Shown here in pieces: positions 1 through 9,390 of a stretch of DNA of 64,000 nucleotides (the stretch's first letter is position 1; each line of letters begins with the position of its first letter). The DNA comes from Triplophysa rosa (Eukaryota > Chordata > Actinopteri > Cypriniformes > Nemacheilidae). Location of the stretch: positions 4,716,007-4,780,006 of the forward strand of contig NC_079901.1 in the NCBI RefSeq assembly GCF_024868665.1, in the 5' to 3' direction. The notes below the pieces were generated by a model. That model was not told the DNA's origin, did no database searches, and was given only the letters and a program-made list of their open reading frames with translations. The position numbers were made by a program, and so were the translations under genes.

Positions 1-5
1 AAAAA

Positions 6-559
6 TGTTATGAATCAATCCACTGCATATGTTTTAAGTATAATCATGAGTTGTGATGTGTTTTAATGAATCATAGGATTAAGAAACAACGCTATATAAT
101 TAAAAACATTAGATGATTGAGTGTTTTCTTTTTACTAAAAGAATGTTAAGAATGTTGGTATGTTGTCCGGCCACAATAAACTGTTTCTAGGAGACCACTC
201 CCCAAAAGAAACTGTCCTGGAGAACATTCCTCAGGACTGGCGATTGACCACAGGATATACGTTTTGAAATGTTATTTTACAGGAACTAAGAAAAAGGACT
301 TCACGGTGATTGGTGGAAACGGAGCAGCACTCCTTAAAAGGCAGAGGAGGAGTCAGAAGATACGAGCGACGTCACATACTTAATAAATATGGGTGTTTTT
401 GAATATTTTGGGTTGTTGGCTTGTGGTGGAGTGAGGAGATCGTCTGACAACCCAAAGCTTTGTTACCTTTTTACATCTGATAATAAAACTTCTGTTTAAT
501 TTTGGAGAACGTCTCTGTGCAAATTTTTGAGCATGCAGGACTGCCTTTAAAGTCCAACA
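6..559 (+). repeat. Solo LTR, family A, copy 1
   Basis: The segment begins TGTTATGAAT and ends in CA. A diverged inverted copy lies at 7,295-7,808 and ends at the same two points, which fixes both boundaries. An AATAAA signal sits near 483 inside the sequence, with a TATA-like TAAAAGG near 336. No gag or pol follows, so I call it a solo or terminally isolated LTR. The superfamily (ERV or Gypsy) is not determined. The window starts 5 bp before it, so a target duplication cannot be tested. Confidence 0.7.
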
Positions 560-1086
560 ATGGTTACAAATCAAGTTGTTAGTGTTTTGTAAGAGAGAAA
601 TAAGAGAAATGTAATTTGTTTAATTGATTTATGTATGTACGAACGTATAATGTGTAATTGGGTATATATGACTGTTTGATTTGATTTCATTTATGTGATA
701 AAGTGGTCAGTCATGTATTAAGTGCCTTATGTTGAACAAAAACACAGACTGTCAGGCAATTGTATATATGTAAGGGAAATATTCTTTATGTGATGAATGT
801 ATGTACAGATACATAACATATACACGCTCTGTGTAAAATGTATGATGATGTATTCACTTTCTATGATCTAGATTCTAGAAGATTTAATGTATGTGGTTAC
901 AATGATGTTCATAATAATTTCTGTGACCTTGTCTGTCCAAGGTCAGGTTTTTGGTGTTGATCTGTCACTTTTGAAGTTTGGTCGAAGTCTCACGGGTGTT
1001 GTGACTGGGTGTTCTGTCGCCTGCATTCCGGATCTGTCTCAGCCTTCCAGTAGTTTTGTCTCTTCTGACCCCATTTGAGCAGATAA
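560..1086. other. Unassigned spacer with a small signal-peptide-like ORF
   Basis: This AT-rich stretch lies between two LTRs. It could be leader sequence of the preceding LTR element, but I see no convincing primer-binding site. A 63-codon ORF at 887-1,078 (+) starts with a hydrophobic stretch resembling a signal peptide (MYVVTMMFIIISVTLSVQGQ). I do not recognise it and do not call it a gene. Confidence 0.3.
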
Positions 1087-1541
1087 TGTTGTGGCAGAAT
1101 CGATCGCCCAATGTAGGAAAAATTCACGAAGACCAGGGAGCCAGGTTTCAAGAGTTTCAATCTTTATTTGCTCGAGCAAGCAAAGTGAGACATACAGAGT
1201 ATGAATATGAATTCTAATGAATACACATCTGACTCCATCTTTTATACAGTAACTTCAGGTTGGTTTTCACAGTGTTAACCAATCATGCTTCGTCTGACAT
1301 ACCTTCTACCAATCAGGTTTCACATGATATCACCTTTTTTATTACCTTATCCCCCTTATGAGTTGCTGCACTTATATCTTACTCAGGTCGTGACCTGCTA
1401 CAGTTACATGGCAGGTTTACCGGTTTACTTATGCTAAGATTTAACTGTGGCATGACCTTTTAGGAAGTTCTTAAAAGAAAAATATACTAGCAGACAAGAA
1501 ATTCATAAAAGAAATTATAATAGCAGACAAAGGTATATCCT
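1087..1541 (-). repeat. Endogenous retrovirus LTR fragment, interrupted by Gypsy
   Basis: Nearly identical to 18,707 onward, starting at the same TG (CA on the minus strand). On the minus strand it carries TATAAAA at 1,240-1,246 and AATAAA at 1,163-1,168, so U3 lies to the right and U5 to the left. There is no primer-binding site beside it, unlike the copy at 18,707, so it fits a 3' LTR. It is cut at 1,541 by the Gypsy insertion and the rest of its U3 was not found. It may be the 3' LTR of the same provirus as the env genes at 13,596-18,600 (inference). Confidence 0.7.
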
Positions 1542-1905
1542 TGTGGCGAGGGGGGCGTGGTCCAGCGAGGTCTGGGGAGAAAGGGACGGGAGATCGGCGG
1601 GAAAGAAGTAGGGCAAAGGATGATCATAAACACCTGTCTCTTGTTTCAGTGATTGGCGAGAGGAGAATAAAAGCCAACACGAGCGGAGGACAAAGGGGAG
1701 AGAGAAGCGAGGCGATACAGGACGAGAGACCGAGAGAGCTGGAGCGAGAGAGACCCAGGCTGTAGGGAGAATACGAGCGATTGTGCCAGGAGGCCAACTT
1801 AAATATTATTTCCTTTTGCTTTGTGTTTTGTTTTTGAGTTAATAAATCTCTTACCAGCTACGCCGACCCTGTCTCCTTCCTTCCATTATCGCGAATCGTA
1901 TTACA
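1542..1905 (+). repeat. Gypsy copy 1, 5' LTR
   Basis: It spans TGTGGCGAGG to TTACA and is 364 bp, matching the 3' LTR at 6,227-6,590. AATAAA occurs at about 1,843-1,851, shortly before the end. An upstream AATAAAAG tract near 1,665 is TATA-like. Confidence 0.9.
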
Positions 1906-1906
1906 G

Positions 1907-1924
1907 TGGTGCCGAAACCCGGGA
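1907..1924 (+). promoter_or_regulatory. Primer-binding site, tRNA-Phe
   Basis: TGGTGCCGAAACCCGGGA lies one base after the LTR. It is an 18-nt perfect complement to the 3' end of vertebrate tRNA-Phe as I know it. The same site recurs after the 3' LTR (6,592-6,609) and in copy 2 (12,771-12,788). Confidence 0.85.
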
Positions 1925-1944
1925 GGAAGGATAACGCCACTGTT

Positions 1945-2697
1945 ATGCAAACCCCGCCAACCTCGCTGTTTGCGGACGTCATCCAGGCGCTCGCAGGACT
2001 CCACCAGGAGCATCATCAGGCTCTGCTGGACCTACAGAAGGAGCAGGAGAAAAGGTTCCACCTGCTCCTCCAGGCCCAGACGGATGACCGCGAGCTGTTC
2101 CGGGGCTGGATTACCCAGGGTGGGCAAACCGGAGGGACACCAGCGGCCGCCAGCCCATCGGCTCCCGTGCTGCTGCATAAGATGGGGCCTCAGGACGACC
2201 CGGAGGCTTTCCTTGAGCTCTTTGAGAGGTCCGCGGAGGTATCTGGCTGGCCCCGCGGCGGCTGGGCCGCCCGACTTATTCCGTTGTTGTCAGGGGAAGC
2301 CCAGCTCGCGGCTCAACAGCTGCCGGTTCAGAACCTCCTGAACTACGCGGACATCCGGAAGGCGATCCTCCAGCGGGTTGGACTGACCCCAGAGCAGCAG
2401 CGCCAGCGCTTCCGGTCGCTGGAGTTCGGGGATGGCGGCCAGCCCTTCGTGTTCGCCCAACGGCTCCGGGACGCCTGCCGCAAATGGTTGCTGGACGATG
2501 ACGGCGATGTCGACACGGTCGTGGAGCGGGTCGTACTGGAGCAGTTCGTGGGTCGACTACCCAAGGAGACGGCCCGGTGGGTCCAGTGCCACCGGCCGGC
2601 ATTGCTGTCGCAGGCAAGCTGGCGGAGGACCACATGGCGTCGGGCCGCGGGGTCGGCGACCCCCAAACTTCTAACCGTTTTTTCTTCCTTTCCCTAG
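1945..2697 (+). pseudogene. gag: Gypsy Gag polyprotein, capsid part (frame broken)
   Basis: Starts at the ATG 21 bp after the primer site; an earlier GTG in frame overlaps the primer site and is unlikely. Residues 1-60 contain a Q/E-rich helical stretch. Residues of about 80-225 form a SCAN-like capsid: DPEAFLELFE, then GWAARLIPLL, an ILQRVGLT block, and RLPKETARWVQCHRP. The SCAN domain of vertebrate zinc-finger proteins is known to derive from Gmr1-like gag. After ALLSQA (near 2,615) the expected LAEDHMA continues in another frame, so about one base is lost or gained there. The frame then stops at TAG 2,695-2,697, and the zinc knuckle lies in a third frame. Copy 2 has the same breaks. Either Gag is defective in both or expression is unusual. 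Confidence 0.8.
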
Positions 2698-2854
2698 GTC
2701 CTGTCCGGTGCCACCGGCAGCCACCCAAGACCGGAGTGGCCCGGGGGTGCGGTTTCTACCGGCCGTGAAAGTGTCCCTACGGCGCGGGGAGGCTGCCGGG
2801 GGGATGGCAGCTCCCGGCCATCCGACACCTTTCTCTCCTTTCTCTTCTCGCTAA

Positions 2855-3232
2855 TCCCTTGGCCTGCTTCCTACCACTGGGGCGGCGGGCAGGCCTGGGC
2901 CGGTCTGTTGGCAGTGCGGGGATCCGGGGCACCTCATCAAGATGTGTCCAGTTATGGAGGTTGGTGCGGTGATCCGGATCCCCGATGCGCCGCAGGCTGC
3001 CCTCGATCAAGCTGGCCTTTACCAAATACCTGTGAGTATAGAGGGGGGTATCTATCAGGCCTTGGTGGATTCAGGCTGTAACCAAACCTCGATCCACCCA
3101 GGCGTGATTCAATCCACGGCATTGGATACGAGCCGCAAGGTTAAGGTAAGGTGTGTGCACGGGGAGGTGGTGAGTTACCCCTTAGTGTCTCTGTCGATCC
3201 AATTTAGGGGAAAAAACATACGGTGGAGGTAG
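2855..3232 (+). CDS. Gypsy zinc knuckle plus N-terminal part of aspartic protease
   Basis: Open between a TAA at 2,852 and TAG at 3,230. A CCHC knuckle (CWQCGDPGHLIKMC) at 2,906-2,947 marks the nucleocapsid end of Gag. It is followed directly by a retropepsin whose active site reads ALVDSGCNQTSI. The expected third protease motif (LILGTNW) lies in the -1 frame just downstream at the start of the pol ORF, so the protease domain spans a frame change near 3,211. I cannot tell a programmed -1 frameshift from a one-base loss by reading alone. Confidence 0.8.
   Translation, partial: SLGLLPTTGAAGRPGPVCWQCGDPGHLIKMCPVMEVGAVIRIPDAPQAALDQAGLYQIPVSIEGGIYQALVDSGCNQTSIHPGVIQSTALDTSRKVKVRCVHGEVVSYPLVSLSIQFRGKNIRWR
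3211..3217 (+). promoter_or_regulatory. Candidate -1 frameshift heptamer A AAA AAC
   Basis: The heptamer sits in the correct phase relative to the protease frame, with zero-frame codons AAA AAC. It lies 6 bp before the first codon of the long pol ORF in the -1 frame. The same bases occur in copy 2. A lost G in the preceding GGGG run would explain the frame change equally well. Confidence 0.4.
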
Positions 3233-6200
3233 CCGTTAATTCGCACCTCCGACACCCACTAATTCTGGGGACAAATTGGCCGGATTTTAGCATTTTGTTG
3301 GGACATTTATGCATGGGTGTCTCTTGGGGAAAAGGTGAGGGGAAGGGGGCGGTGGCGCAGCTTGGAGAGGCTGAGCCAGAACCATCGACGACGGGTTCAG
3401 GGGAACTGAGCGCAATTGAGAGGAAAAATCTCTCATCGTGTGATGATTTTCCCCTGGATCAGTCTCGAGATGAGTCGCTCAAAAATGCCTTCGAACAGGT
3501 CCGGATGATAGACGGACAGCCTCTCCACCCGGCGCGACCACTCACCTATCCCTATTTTGCCATCATCAAAGACAGGTTGTATCGAGTGACCCAAGACACT
3601 CAATCAAAGAAGGATACAACACAATTGGTCATCCCGAAGAGCCGCCGGAAAATGCTTTTTCAGGCGGCTCATTCAAATCCTATGGCAGGACACTTAGGAC
3701 AAAGCGCAACACTAAATCGCCTAACCACCCGTTTTTTTTGGCCGGGCATCCACGAGAATGTGCGCAGATGGTGCGCCACTTGTCGTGAATGCCAGTTGGT
3801 AAACCCACCGGCCATCACAAAAGCACCATTGTGCCCGCTCCCGCTGATACAGGTCCCCTTCGAACGAATTGGTATGGACCTGGTCGGGCCGTTAGAACGA
3901 TCGGCACGAGGGCACCGCTTTGCATTGGTCATTGTGGACTATGCAACCCGATACCCCGAGGCAGTGGCGCTCCGCAATATTTCCGCTAAAAGCGTGGCGG
4001 ACGCGCTGTTCTCGTTAATCTCCCGCGTGGGAATCCCAAAGGAGGTGCTCACGGATCAAGGCACGACGTTCATGTCACGAACACTCCTCGAGCTATACGG
4101 GTTATTGGGGGTGAAAACGATTCGTACCAGCGTCTATCACCCACAAACGGACGGCCTGGTCGAACGTTTTAACCGTACTTTAAAAACCATGATCCGGAAG
4201 TTCGTTCACGAGGACGCCAAAAATTGGGATAAATGGCTGGAACCCCTGTTATTTGCTGTGCGCGAGGTCCCTCAAGCCTCCACGGGGTTTTCCCCCTTCG
4301 AGCTACTCTATGGACGTCAGCCCCGTGGGGTGTTAGACGTCCTAAGGGAAACTTGGGAGGACGGACCTACCGCTAGTAAAAACGAAATTCAGTATGTCAT
4401 GGACCTGAGAACAAAACTCCACACGTTGGGGCGGCTCTCTATGGAGAATTTGTTACAGGCCCAGGACAGACAAAGCCGGCAATATAATAGGGGTACCAGA
4501 CTACGTCAATTTACACCAGGAGAGAAAGTCCTCGTATTACTACCCACATCTAGCTCGAAATTACTCGCTAAGTGGCAAGGACCCTTTGTGGTCACACGGC
4601 GAGTGGGGGATCTCAATTATGAGGTGGTAAGACCTGACAGAGGCGATACACATCAGCTATACCACCTCAATCTCCTTAAAAAGTGGAGTGAGGCGGACGC
4701 AGTGATGCTGGCAACGGTGGTAGGAAGAGAGGATGATCTCGGACCAGAGGTGGGAGGTAAGAACCAATCTATCACGCTGGCCGCGGCGGGGGATCACCTC
4801 TCCCCTTCCCAGATCACTGATGTGGCCCAGTTGCAGGCTCGTTTTGCCGATGTATTCTCGCCTCTGCCTGGTCGTACTTCACTCATAGAGCACCATATTG
4901 AGACCACACCGGGAGTCGTAATAAGTAGCCGGCCATATCGGTTGCCTGAACACAAGAAAAAAGTGGTTCAGGAGGAATTAGGCGCCATGCTAGATATGGG
5001 AGTAATAGAGGAGTCCAATAGCGACTGGGCTAGCCCGATAGTTTTAGTTCCTAAAACCGACGGCTCGGTTCGGTTCTGTGTGGACTACCGCAAGGTGAAT
5101 GCTGTGTCGAAGTTCGACGCATATCCAATACCGCGGATTGACGAATTGCTTGATCGGCTAGGTGCGGCTCGTTTTTACTCGACATTGGATTTGACAAAAG
5201 GATATTGGCAGATCCCCTTATCTCCTTTATCCAAGGAAAAAACAGCTTTCACTACGCCGTTTGGATTACACCAGTTTGTCACTCTTCCATTCGGCTTATT
5301 CCGAGCCCCAGCGACCTTTCAGCGGCTCATGGACCGCATTTTACGTCCACATGCGGCATATGCCGCTGCTTACTTGGATGATATCATTATCTATAGTAAC
5401 GATTGGCAGCGGCATATGCAGCATCTAAGTGCGGTCTTGAAGTCGCTGAGAGGAGCGGGACTCACGGCTAACCCAAAGAAGTGTGCAATTGGGCGAGTGG
5501 AGGTAAGGTATCTGGGCTTCCACTTGGGTCACGGGCAGGTGCGTCCCCAAATTGATAAGACGGCAGCATTTGCAGCCTCCCCGAGGCCCGAGACCAAAAA
5601 GGAGGTGAGGCAGTTTCTGGGGCTGGCGGGATATTACAGGAGGTTTGTACCTGACTATTCGACCCTCACCAGCCCGCTGACTGACCTCACTAAAAAGGAG
5701 GCTCCAGATTCCGTCCAGTGGTCGGAGCCGTGCCAGCAGGCTTTCACCCAGGTAAAGGCTGCTCTGTGTGGTGGCCCGCTATTGCACGCTCCTAATTTTG
5801 ATCTTCCCTTTCTTTTACAGACCGACGCATCGGACAGTGGCCTGGGGGCGGTCCTCTCCCAGGAGATAGAGGGTGAGGAACGGCCGGTGCTGTACATTAG
5901 TCGTAAGCTCTCAAGGAGAGAGACTATGTACAGCACCATTGAGAAGGAATGTTTGGCCATCAGGTGGGCCGTCCTCACCCTCCGCTATTATCTCCTGGGC
6001 AAGGAGTTTACACTCTGTTCAGACCATGCTCCCCTCCAATGGCTCCACCGCATGAAGGATACGAACGCGCGGATCACCCGTTGGTATCTGGCCTTACAAC
6101 CATTCAAGTTTCAGGTGGTCCACAGATCGGGGACCCAGATGGTGGTAGCCGACTTCCTCTCCTGGAGGGGAGGGGGGGGGGCTGCAGGCCGGATGGGGCC

Positions 6201-6450
6201 CCGGCCTGAGTCGGGTGGTGGGGGTATGTGGCGAGGGGGGCGTGGTCCAGCGAGGTCTGGGGAGAAAGGGACGGGAGATCGGCGGGAAAGAAGTAGGGCA
6301 AAGGATGATCATAAACACCTGTCTCTTGTTTCAGTGATTGGCGAGAGGAGAATAAAAGCCAACACGAGCGGAGGACAAAGGGGAGAGAGAAGCGAGGCGA
6401 TACAGGACGAGAGACCGAGAGAGCTGGAGCGAGAGAGACCCAGGCTGTAG
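3223..6450 (+). CDS. pol: Gypsy Pol: protease end, integrase, reverse transcriptase, RNase H
   Basis: One open frame of 1,075 codons, needing an upstream frameshift for expression since its first codon is GTG. In order: the protease LILGTNW end (about residue 15); integrase zinc finger (GHLG near 153, CATCRECQ near 185); integrase DDE core (MDLVGPL near 217, TDQGTTF near 277, VERFNR near 313); a GPY/F module (WQGPFVV near 450); reverse transcriptase (VDYRKVN near 620, YLDDIIIYS near 718); and RNase H (TDASD near 867, SDHAPLQW near 933). RNase H ends near residue 975; the remaining codons run into the 3' LTR. All catalytic motifs are intact. Confidence 0.92.
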   Translation: MEVAVNSHLRHPLILGTNWPDFSILLGHLCMGVSWGKGEGKGAVAQLGEAEPEPSTTGSGELSAIERKNLSSCDDFPLDQSRDESLKNAFEQVRMIDGQPLHPARPLTYPYFAIIKDRLYRVTQDTQSKKDTTQLVIPKSRRKMLFQAAHSNPMAGHLGQSATLNRLTTRFFWPGIHENVRRWCATCRECQLVNPPAITKAPLCPLPLIQVPFERIGMDLVGPLERSARGHRFALVIVDYATRYPEAVALRNISAKSVADALFSLISRVGIPKEVLTDQGTTFMSRTLLELYGLLGVKTIRTSVYHPQTDGLVERFNRTLKTMIRKFVHEDAKNWDKWLEPLLFAVREVPQASTGFSPFELLYGRQPRGVLDVLRETWEDGPTASKNEIQYVMDLRTKLHTLGRLSMENLLQAQDRQSRQYNRGTRLRQFTPGEKVLVLLPTSSSKLLAKWQGPFVVTRRVGDLNYEVVRPDRGDTHQLYHLNLLKKWSEADAVMLATVVGREDDLGPEVGGKNQSITLAAAGDHLSPSQITDVAQLQARFADVFSPLPGRTSLIEHHIETTPGVVISSRPYRLPEHKKKVVQEELGAMLDMGVIEESNSDWASPIVLVPKTDGSVRFCVDYRKVNAVSKFDAYPIPRIDELLDRLGAARFYSTLDLTKGYWQIPLSPLSKEKTAFTTPFGLHQFVTLPFGLFRAPATFQRLMDRILRPHAAYAAAYLDDIIIYSNDWQRHMQHLSAVLKSLRGAGLTANPKKCAIGRVEVRYLGFHLGHGQVRPQIDKTAAFAASPRPETKKEVRQFLGLAGYYRRFVPDYSTLTSPLTDLTKKEAPDSVQWSEPCQQAFTQVKAALCGGPLLHAPNFDLPFLLQTDASDSGLGAVLSQEIEGEERPVLYISRKLSRRETMYSTIEKECLAIRWAVLTLRYYLLGKEFTLCSDHAPLQWLHRMKDTNARITRWYLALQPFKFQVVHRSGTQMVVADFLSWRGGGGAAGRMGPRPESGGGGMWRGGRGPARSGEKGTGDRRERSRAKDDHKHLSLVSVIGERRIKANTSGGQRGERSEAIQDERPRELERERPRL

Positions 6451-6590
6451 GGAGAATACGAGCGATTGTGCCAGGAGGCCAACTTAAATATTATTTCCTT
6501 TTGCTTTGTGTTTTGTTTTTGAGTTAATAAATCTCTTACCAGCTACGCCGACCCTGTCTCCTTCCTTCCATTATCGCGAATCGTATTACA
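6227..6590 (+). repeat. Gypsy copy 1, 3' LTR
   Basis: 364 bp, essentially identical to the 5' LTR by eye. It also serves as the 5' LTR of the truncated gag fragment that follows, so LTR-internal-LTR-partial internal forms a tandem. Confidence 0.9.
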
Positions 6591-7069
6591 GTGGTGCCGA
6601 AACCCGGGAGGAAGGAGAACACCACCGTTATGCAAACCCCGCCAACCTTGCCGTTTGCGGACGTCATCTAGGCGCTCGCGGGACTCCACCAGGAGCATCA
6701 TCAGGCTCTGCTGGACCTACAGAAGGAGCAGGAGAAAAGGTTCCACCTGCTCCTCCAGGCCCAGACGGATGACCGCGAGCTGTTCCGGGGCTGGATTACC
6801 CAGGGTGGGCAAACCGGAGGGACACCAGCGGCCGCCGGCCCGTCGGCTCCCGTGCTGCTGCATAAGATGGGGCTTCAGGACGACCCGGAGGCTTTCCTTG
6901 AGCTCTTCGAGAGGTCCGCGGAGGTATCTGGCTGGCCCCGCGGTGGCTGGGCCGCCCGACTTATTCCATTGTTGTCAGGGGAAGCCCAGCTCGCGGCTCA
7001 ACAGCTGCCGGTTCAGAACCTCCTGAACTACACGGACCTCCGGAAGGCGATCCTCCAGCGTGTCGGACT
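6591..7069 (+). mobile_element. Second, truncated Gypsy internal region (tandem unit)
   Basis: After the 3' LTR the tRNA-Phe primer site and gag start again. They show scattered substitutions relative to copy 1, including CAG to TAG at 6,669-6,671 in gag; copy 2 has the same stop. Homology ends abruptly at about 7,069 after the RVGL codons of the capsid. A tandem of this type fits LTR-LTR recombination between two elements, with later loss of the rest. Confidence 0.85.
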
Positions 7070-7265
7070 GATATATACATATCATTCAACCGTTTGCACT
7101 ATCTGCCTGACCGGGGGGGCTGCTTTAGAATTTAAAGTTTTACTTAATTAATATTGCATATAGGAATTTATAGTCTGTTATATTTGACCTGTGCTTCTCT
7201 CTCCTTTATCCTAAATGTGTGCTCTCACTGAGCGTGTGTGTGTGTGCGTACTTGTCTGTGTACGT

Positions 7266-7294
<29 letters not shown>
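7070..7294. repeat. Short spacer ending in a (GT)n microsatellite
   Basis: The first part is unrecognised AT-rich sequence. From about 7,221 it becomes a GT/GTAC microsatellite that abuts the inverted solo LTR. Confidence 0.6.
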
Positions 7295-7298
<4 letters not shown>

Positions 7299-7808
7299 GG
7301 ACTTTTGAGGCAGTCCTGCATGTTCAAAAATTTGTACAGAGACGTTCTCCAAAATCGTTTAGAAGTTTATTATCAGATGTAAAAAGGAGTAACAAAGCTT
7401 TGGGTTGTCAGACGATCTCCTCACTCCACCACAAGCCAACAACCCAAATTATTCAAAAACACACATATTTATTCAGTATTTGACGTCGTGCTCATCTTCT
7501 GACTCCTCCTTTGTCTCTAGGGAGTATTGCTTCTTGGCAACCAATCACCGTGCACCACGTATATCTGCCTGCAAAACAACATCTTGCAACACATCTTTTG
7601 CACCCTGTGGTCAGTTGCTAGCTTCAGGAAGTGTTCCCTAGAGACAGTTTCATATGGCAAGACAACATATTAAAATACTTTCAGTAAACAACACTCAATC
7701 ATCTAATACTTTAATTATGCAGCGTTGTTTCTTACTCCTATGATTCAATAAAACACATCAAAACTCATGATTATACTTAAAACATATGCATTGGATTAAT
7801 TCATAACA
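7295..7808 (-). repeat. Solo LTR, family A, copy 2 (inverted)
   Basis: Reverse complement of the LTR at 6-559 with the same TG and CA ends. It is 514 bp versus 554 bp and visibly diverged, with the AATAAA region partly altered. The flanks show no clear target duplication; the left flank is a GT repeat. Confidence 0.75.
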
Positions 7809-8159
7809 TTCCTTCTCTGTGTGACTCTTCAGCAGTTATTTTGCCCTCCTAGCAGAACTAAATGTTCTGTCAGTTTAACCCACATCCTGTTTTTTATTCA
7901 TGCAGCTCTGTGTGAGTTCCTCATTGTGGTTTCACTCTGAGTAAAAACAGCAAGCTCATGATAAAAGCACACAGCTTAATGATTTAATGAAAGAAAACAC
8001 TTATTGATTATATTGGTAATTAAATCATACTTCTAACTGAATAATATTTCCACAGTGCGCATCCTGTGTGTGTGTGTGTCTCTATGTCTATGTGTGTTAG
8101 TACGTGTGCATATTGTGTGTGTGGAGTGTTTTGTATGTGGGTATGTCTGTCTTCTGTGT
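7809..8159. other. Unassigned spacer with GT-rich tract
   Basis: No coding signal seen. A degenerate GT-rich stretch covers about 8,066-8,150. Confidence 0.4.
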
Positions 8160-8291
8160 TTTCAACCTTTTCTTGTTTCTTGCAGGTACAACTTTAATTA
8201 TTTTGCTTATAGTCAATATGTCTCATGTACAGCTGCTTTGTAACAATGAAAATTGTAAAAGCGCTATATAAATAAAGTTGAGTTGAGTTGA
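8160..8291 (+). repeat. LINE/SINE 3' tail with (TTGAG)n
   Basis: The stretch ends with GCGCTATATAAATAAAG followed by TTGAGTTGAGTTGAG. This is the type of tail seen on fish L2-related LINEs and the SINEs that share it. Only the 3' end is present. The inverted Gypsy copy begins directly at the pentamer repeat. Confidence 0.6.
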
Positions 8292-8468
8292 GTATCGCCT
8301 CGCTTCTCTCTCCCCTTTGTCCTCCGCTCGTGTTGGCTTTTATTCTCCTCTCGCCAATCACTGAAACAAGAGACAGGTGTTTATGATCATCCTTTGCCCT
8401 ACTTCTTTCCCGCCGATCTCCCGTCCCTTTCTCCCCAGACCTCGCTGGACCACGCCCCCCTCGCCACA

Positions 8469-9390
8469 TACCCCCACCACCCGACTCAGGCCGGGGCCCC
8501 ATCCGGCCTGCAGCCCCCCCCCCTCCCCTCCAGGAGAGGAAGTCGGCTACCACCATCTGGGTCCCCGATCTGTGGACCACCTGAAACTTGAATGGTTGTA
8601 AGGCCAGATACCAACGGGTGATCCGCGCGTTCGTATCCTTCATGCGGTGGAGCCATTGGAGGGGAGCATGGTCTGAACAGAGTGTAAACTCCTTGCCCAG
8701 GAGATAATAGCGGAGGGTGAGGACGGCCCACCTGATGGCCAAACATTCCTTCTCAATGGTGCTGTACATAGTCTCTCTCCTTGAGAGCTTACGACTAATG
8801 TACAGCACCGGCCGTTCCTCACCCTCTATCTCCTGGGAGAGGACCGCCCCCAGGCCTCTGTCCGATGCGTCGGTCTGTAAAAGAAAGGGAAGATCAAAAT
8901 TAGGAGCGTGCAATAGCGGGCCACCACACAGAGCAGCCTTTACCTGGGTGAAAGCCTGCTGGCACGGCTCCGACCACTGGACGGAATCTGGAGCCTCCTT
9001 TTTAGTGAGGTCAGTCAGCGGGCTGGTGAGGGTCGAATAGTCAGGTACAAACCTCCTGTAATATCCCGCCAGCCCCAGGAACTGCCTCACCTCCTTTTTG
9101 GTCTCGGGCCTCGGGGAGGCTGCAAATGCTGCCGTCTTATCAATTTGGGGACGCACCTGCCCGTGACCCAAGTGGAAGCCCAGATACCTTACCTCCACTC
9201 GCCCAATTGCACACTTCTTAGGGTTAGCCGTGAGTCCCGCTCCTCTCAGCGACTTCAAGACCGCACTTAGATGCTGCATATGCCGCTGCCAATCGTTACT
9301 ATAGATAATGATATCATCCAAGTAAGCAGCGGCATATGCCGCATGTGGACGTAAAATGCGGTCCATGAGCCGCTGAAAGGTCGCTGGGGC
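8469..9390 (-). pseudogene. pol: Gypsy copy 2 Pol, C-terminal part (RT end and RNase H)
   Basis: Separated from the rest of pol by a TGA at 9,391-9,393. It starts in the APATFQRL region of reverse transcriptase and holds YLDDIIIYS and the whole RNase H (TDASDRGLGAV). The frame runs on through the LTR piece into the neighbouring tail, which is fortuitous. Confidence 0.85.

Larger units (their letters stand above)
1542..6590 (+). mobile_element. Gmr1-like Ty3/Gypsy retrotransposon, copy 1 (full length)
   Basis: The element has two 364-bp LTRs (TG...CA), a primer-binding site complementary to tRNA-Phe, gag with a SCAN-like capsid and a zinc knuckle, an aspartic protease, and a long pol. The pol order is integrase, then reverse transcriptase, then RNase H. 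This Copia-like order in a Gypsy element is the hallmark of the Gmr1 group. The internal region is 4,321 bp, the same length as in the inverted copy at 8,469-12,789, so both are young. It is inserted in a retroviral LTR. A second partial gag follows its 3' LTR, so the right-hand target duplication is not available. Confidence 0.92.

Noticed and set aside
887..1078. Secreted small protein gene
   Set aside because: Hydrophobic start only; the location between LTR fragments and absence of any recognised domain make chance more likely.
2609..2697. GC-AG intron in Gypsy gag
   Set aside because: A CAG|GCAAGC donor and a good acceptor exist, but removing the segment does not clearly restore the expected capsid-to-knuckle frame.
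2276..2728. Minus-strand and alternative-frame ORFs over gag
   Set aside because: GC-rich shadow frames of Gag; the same ones recur mirrored in copy 2.
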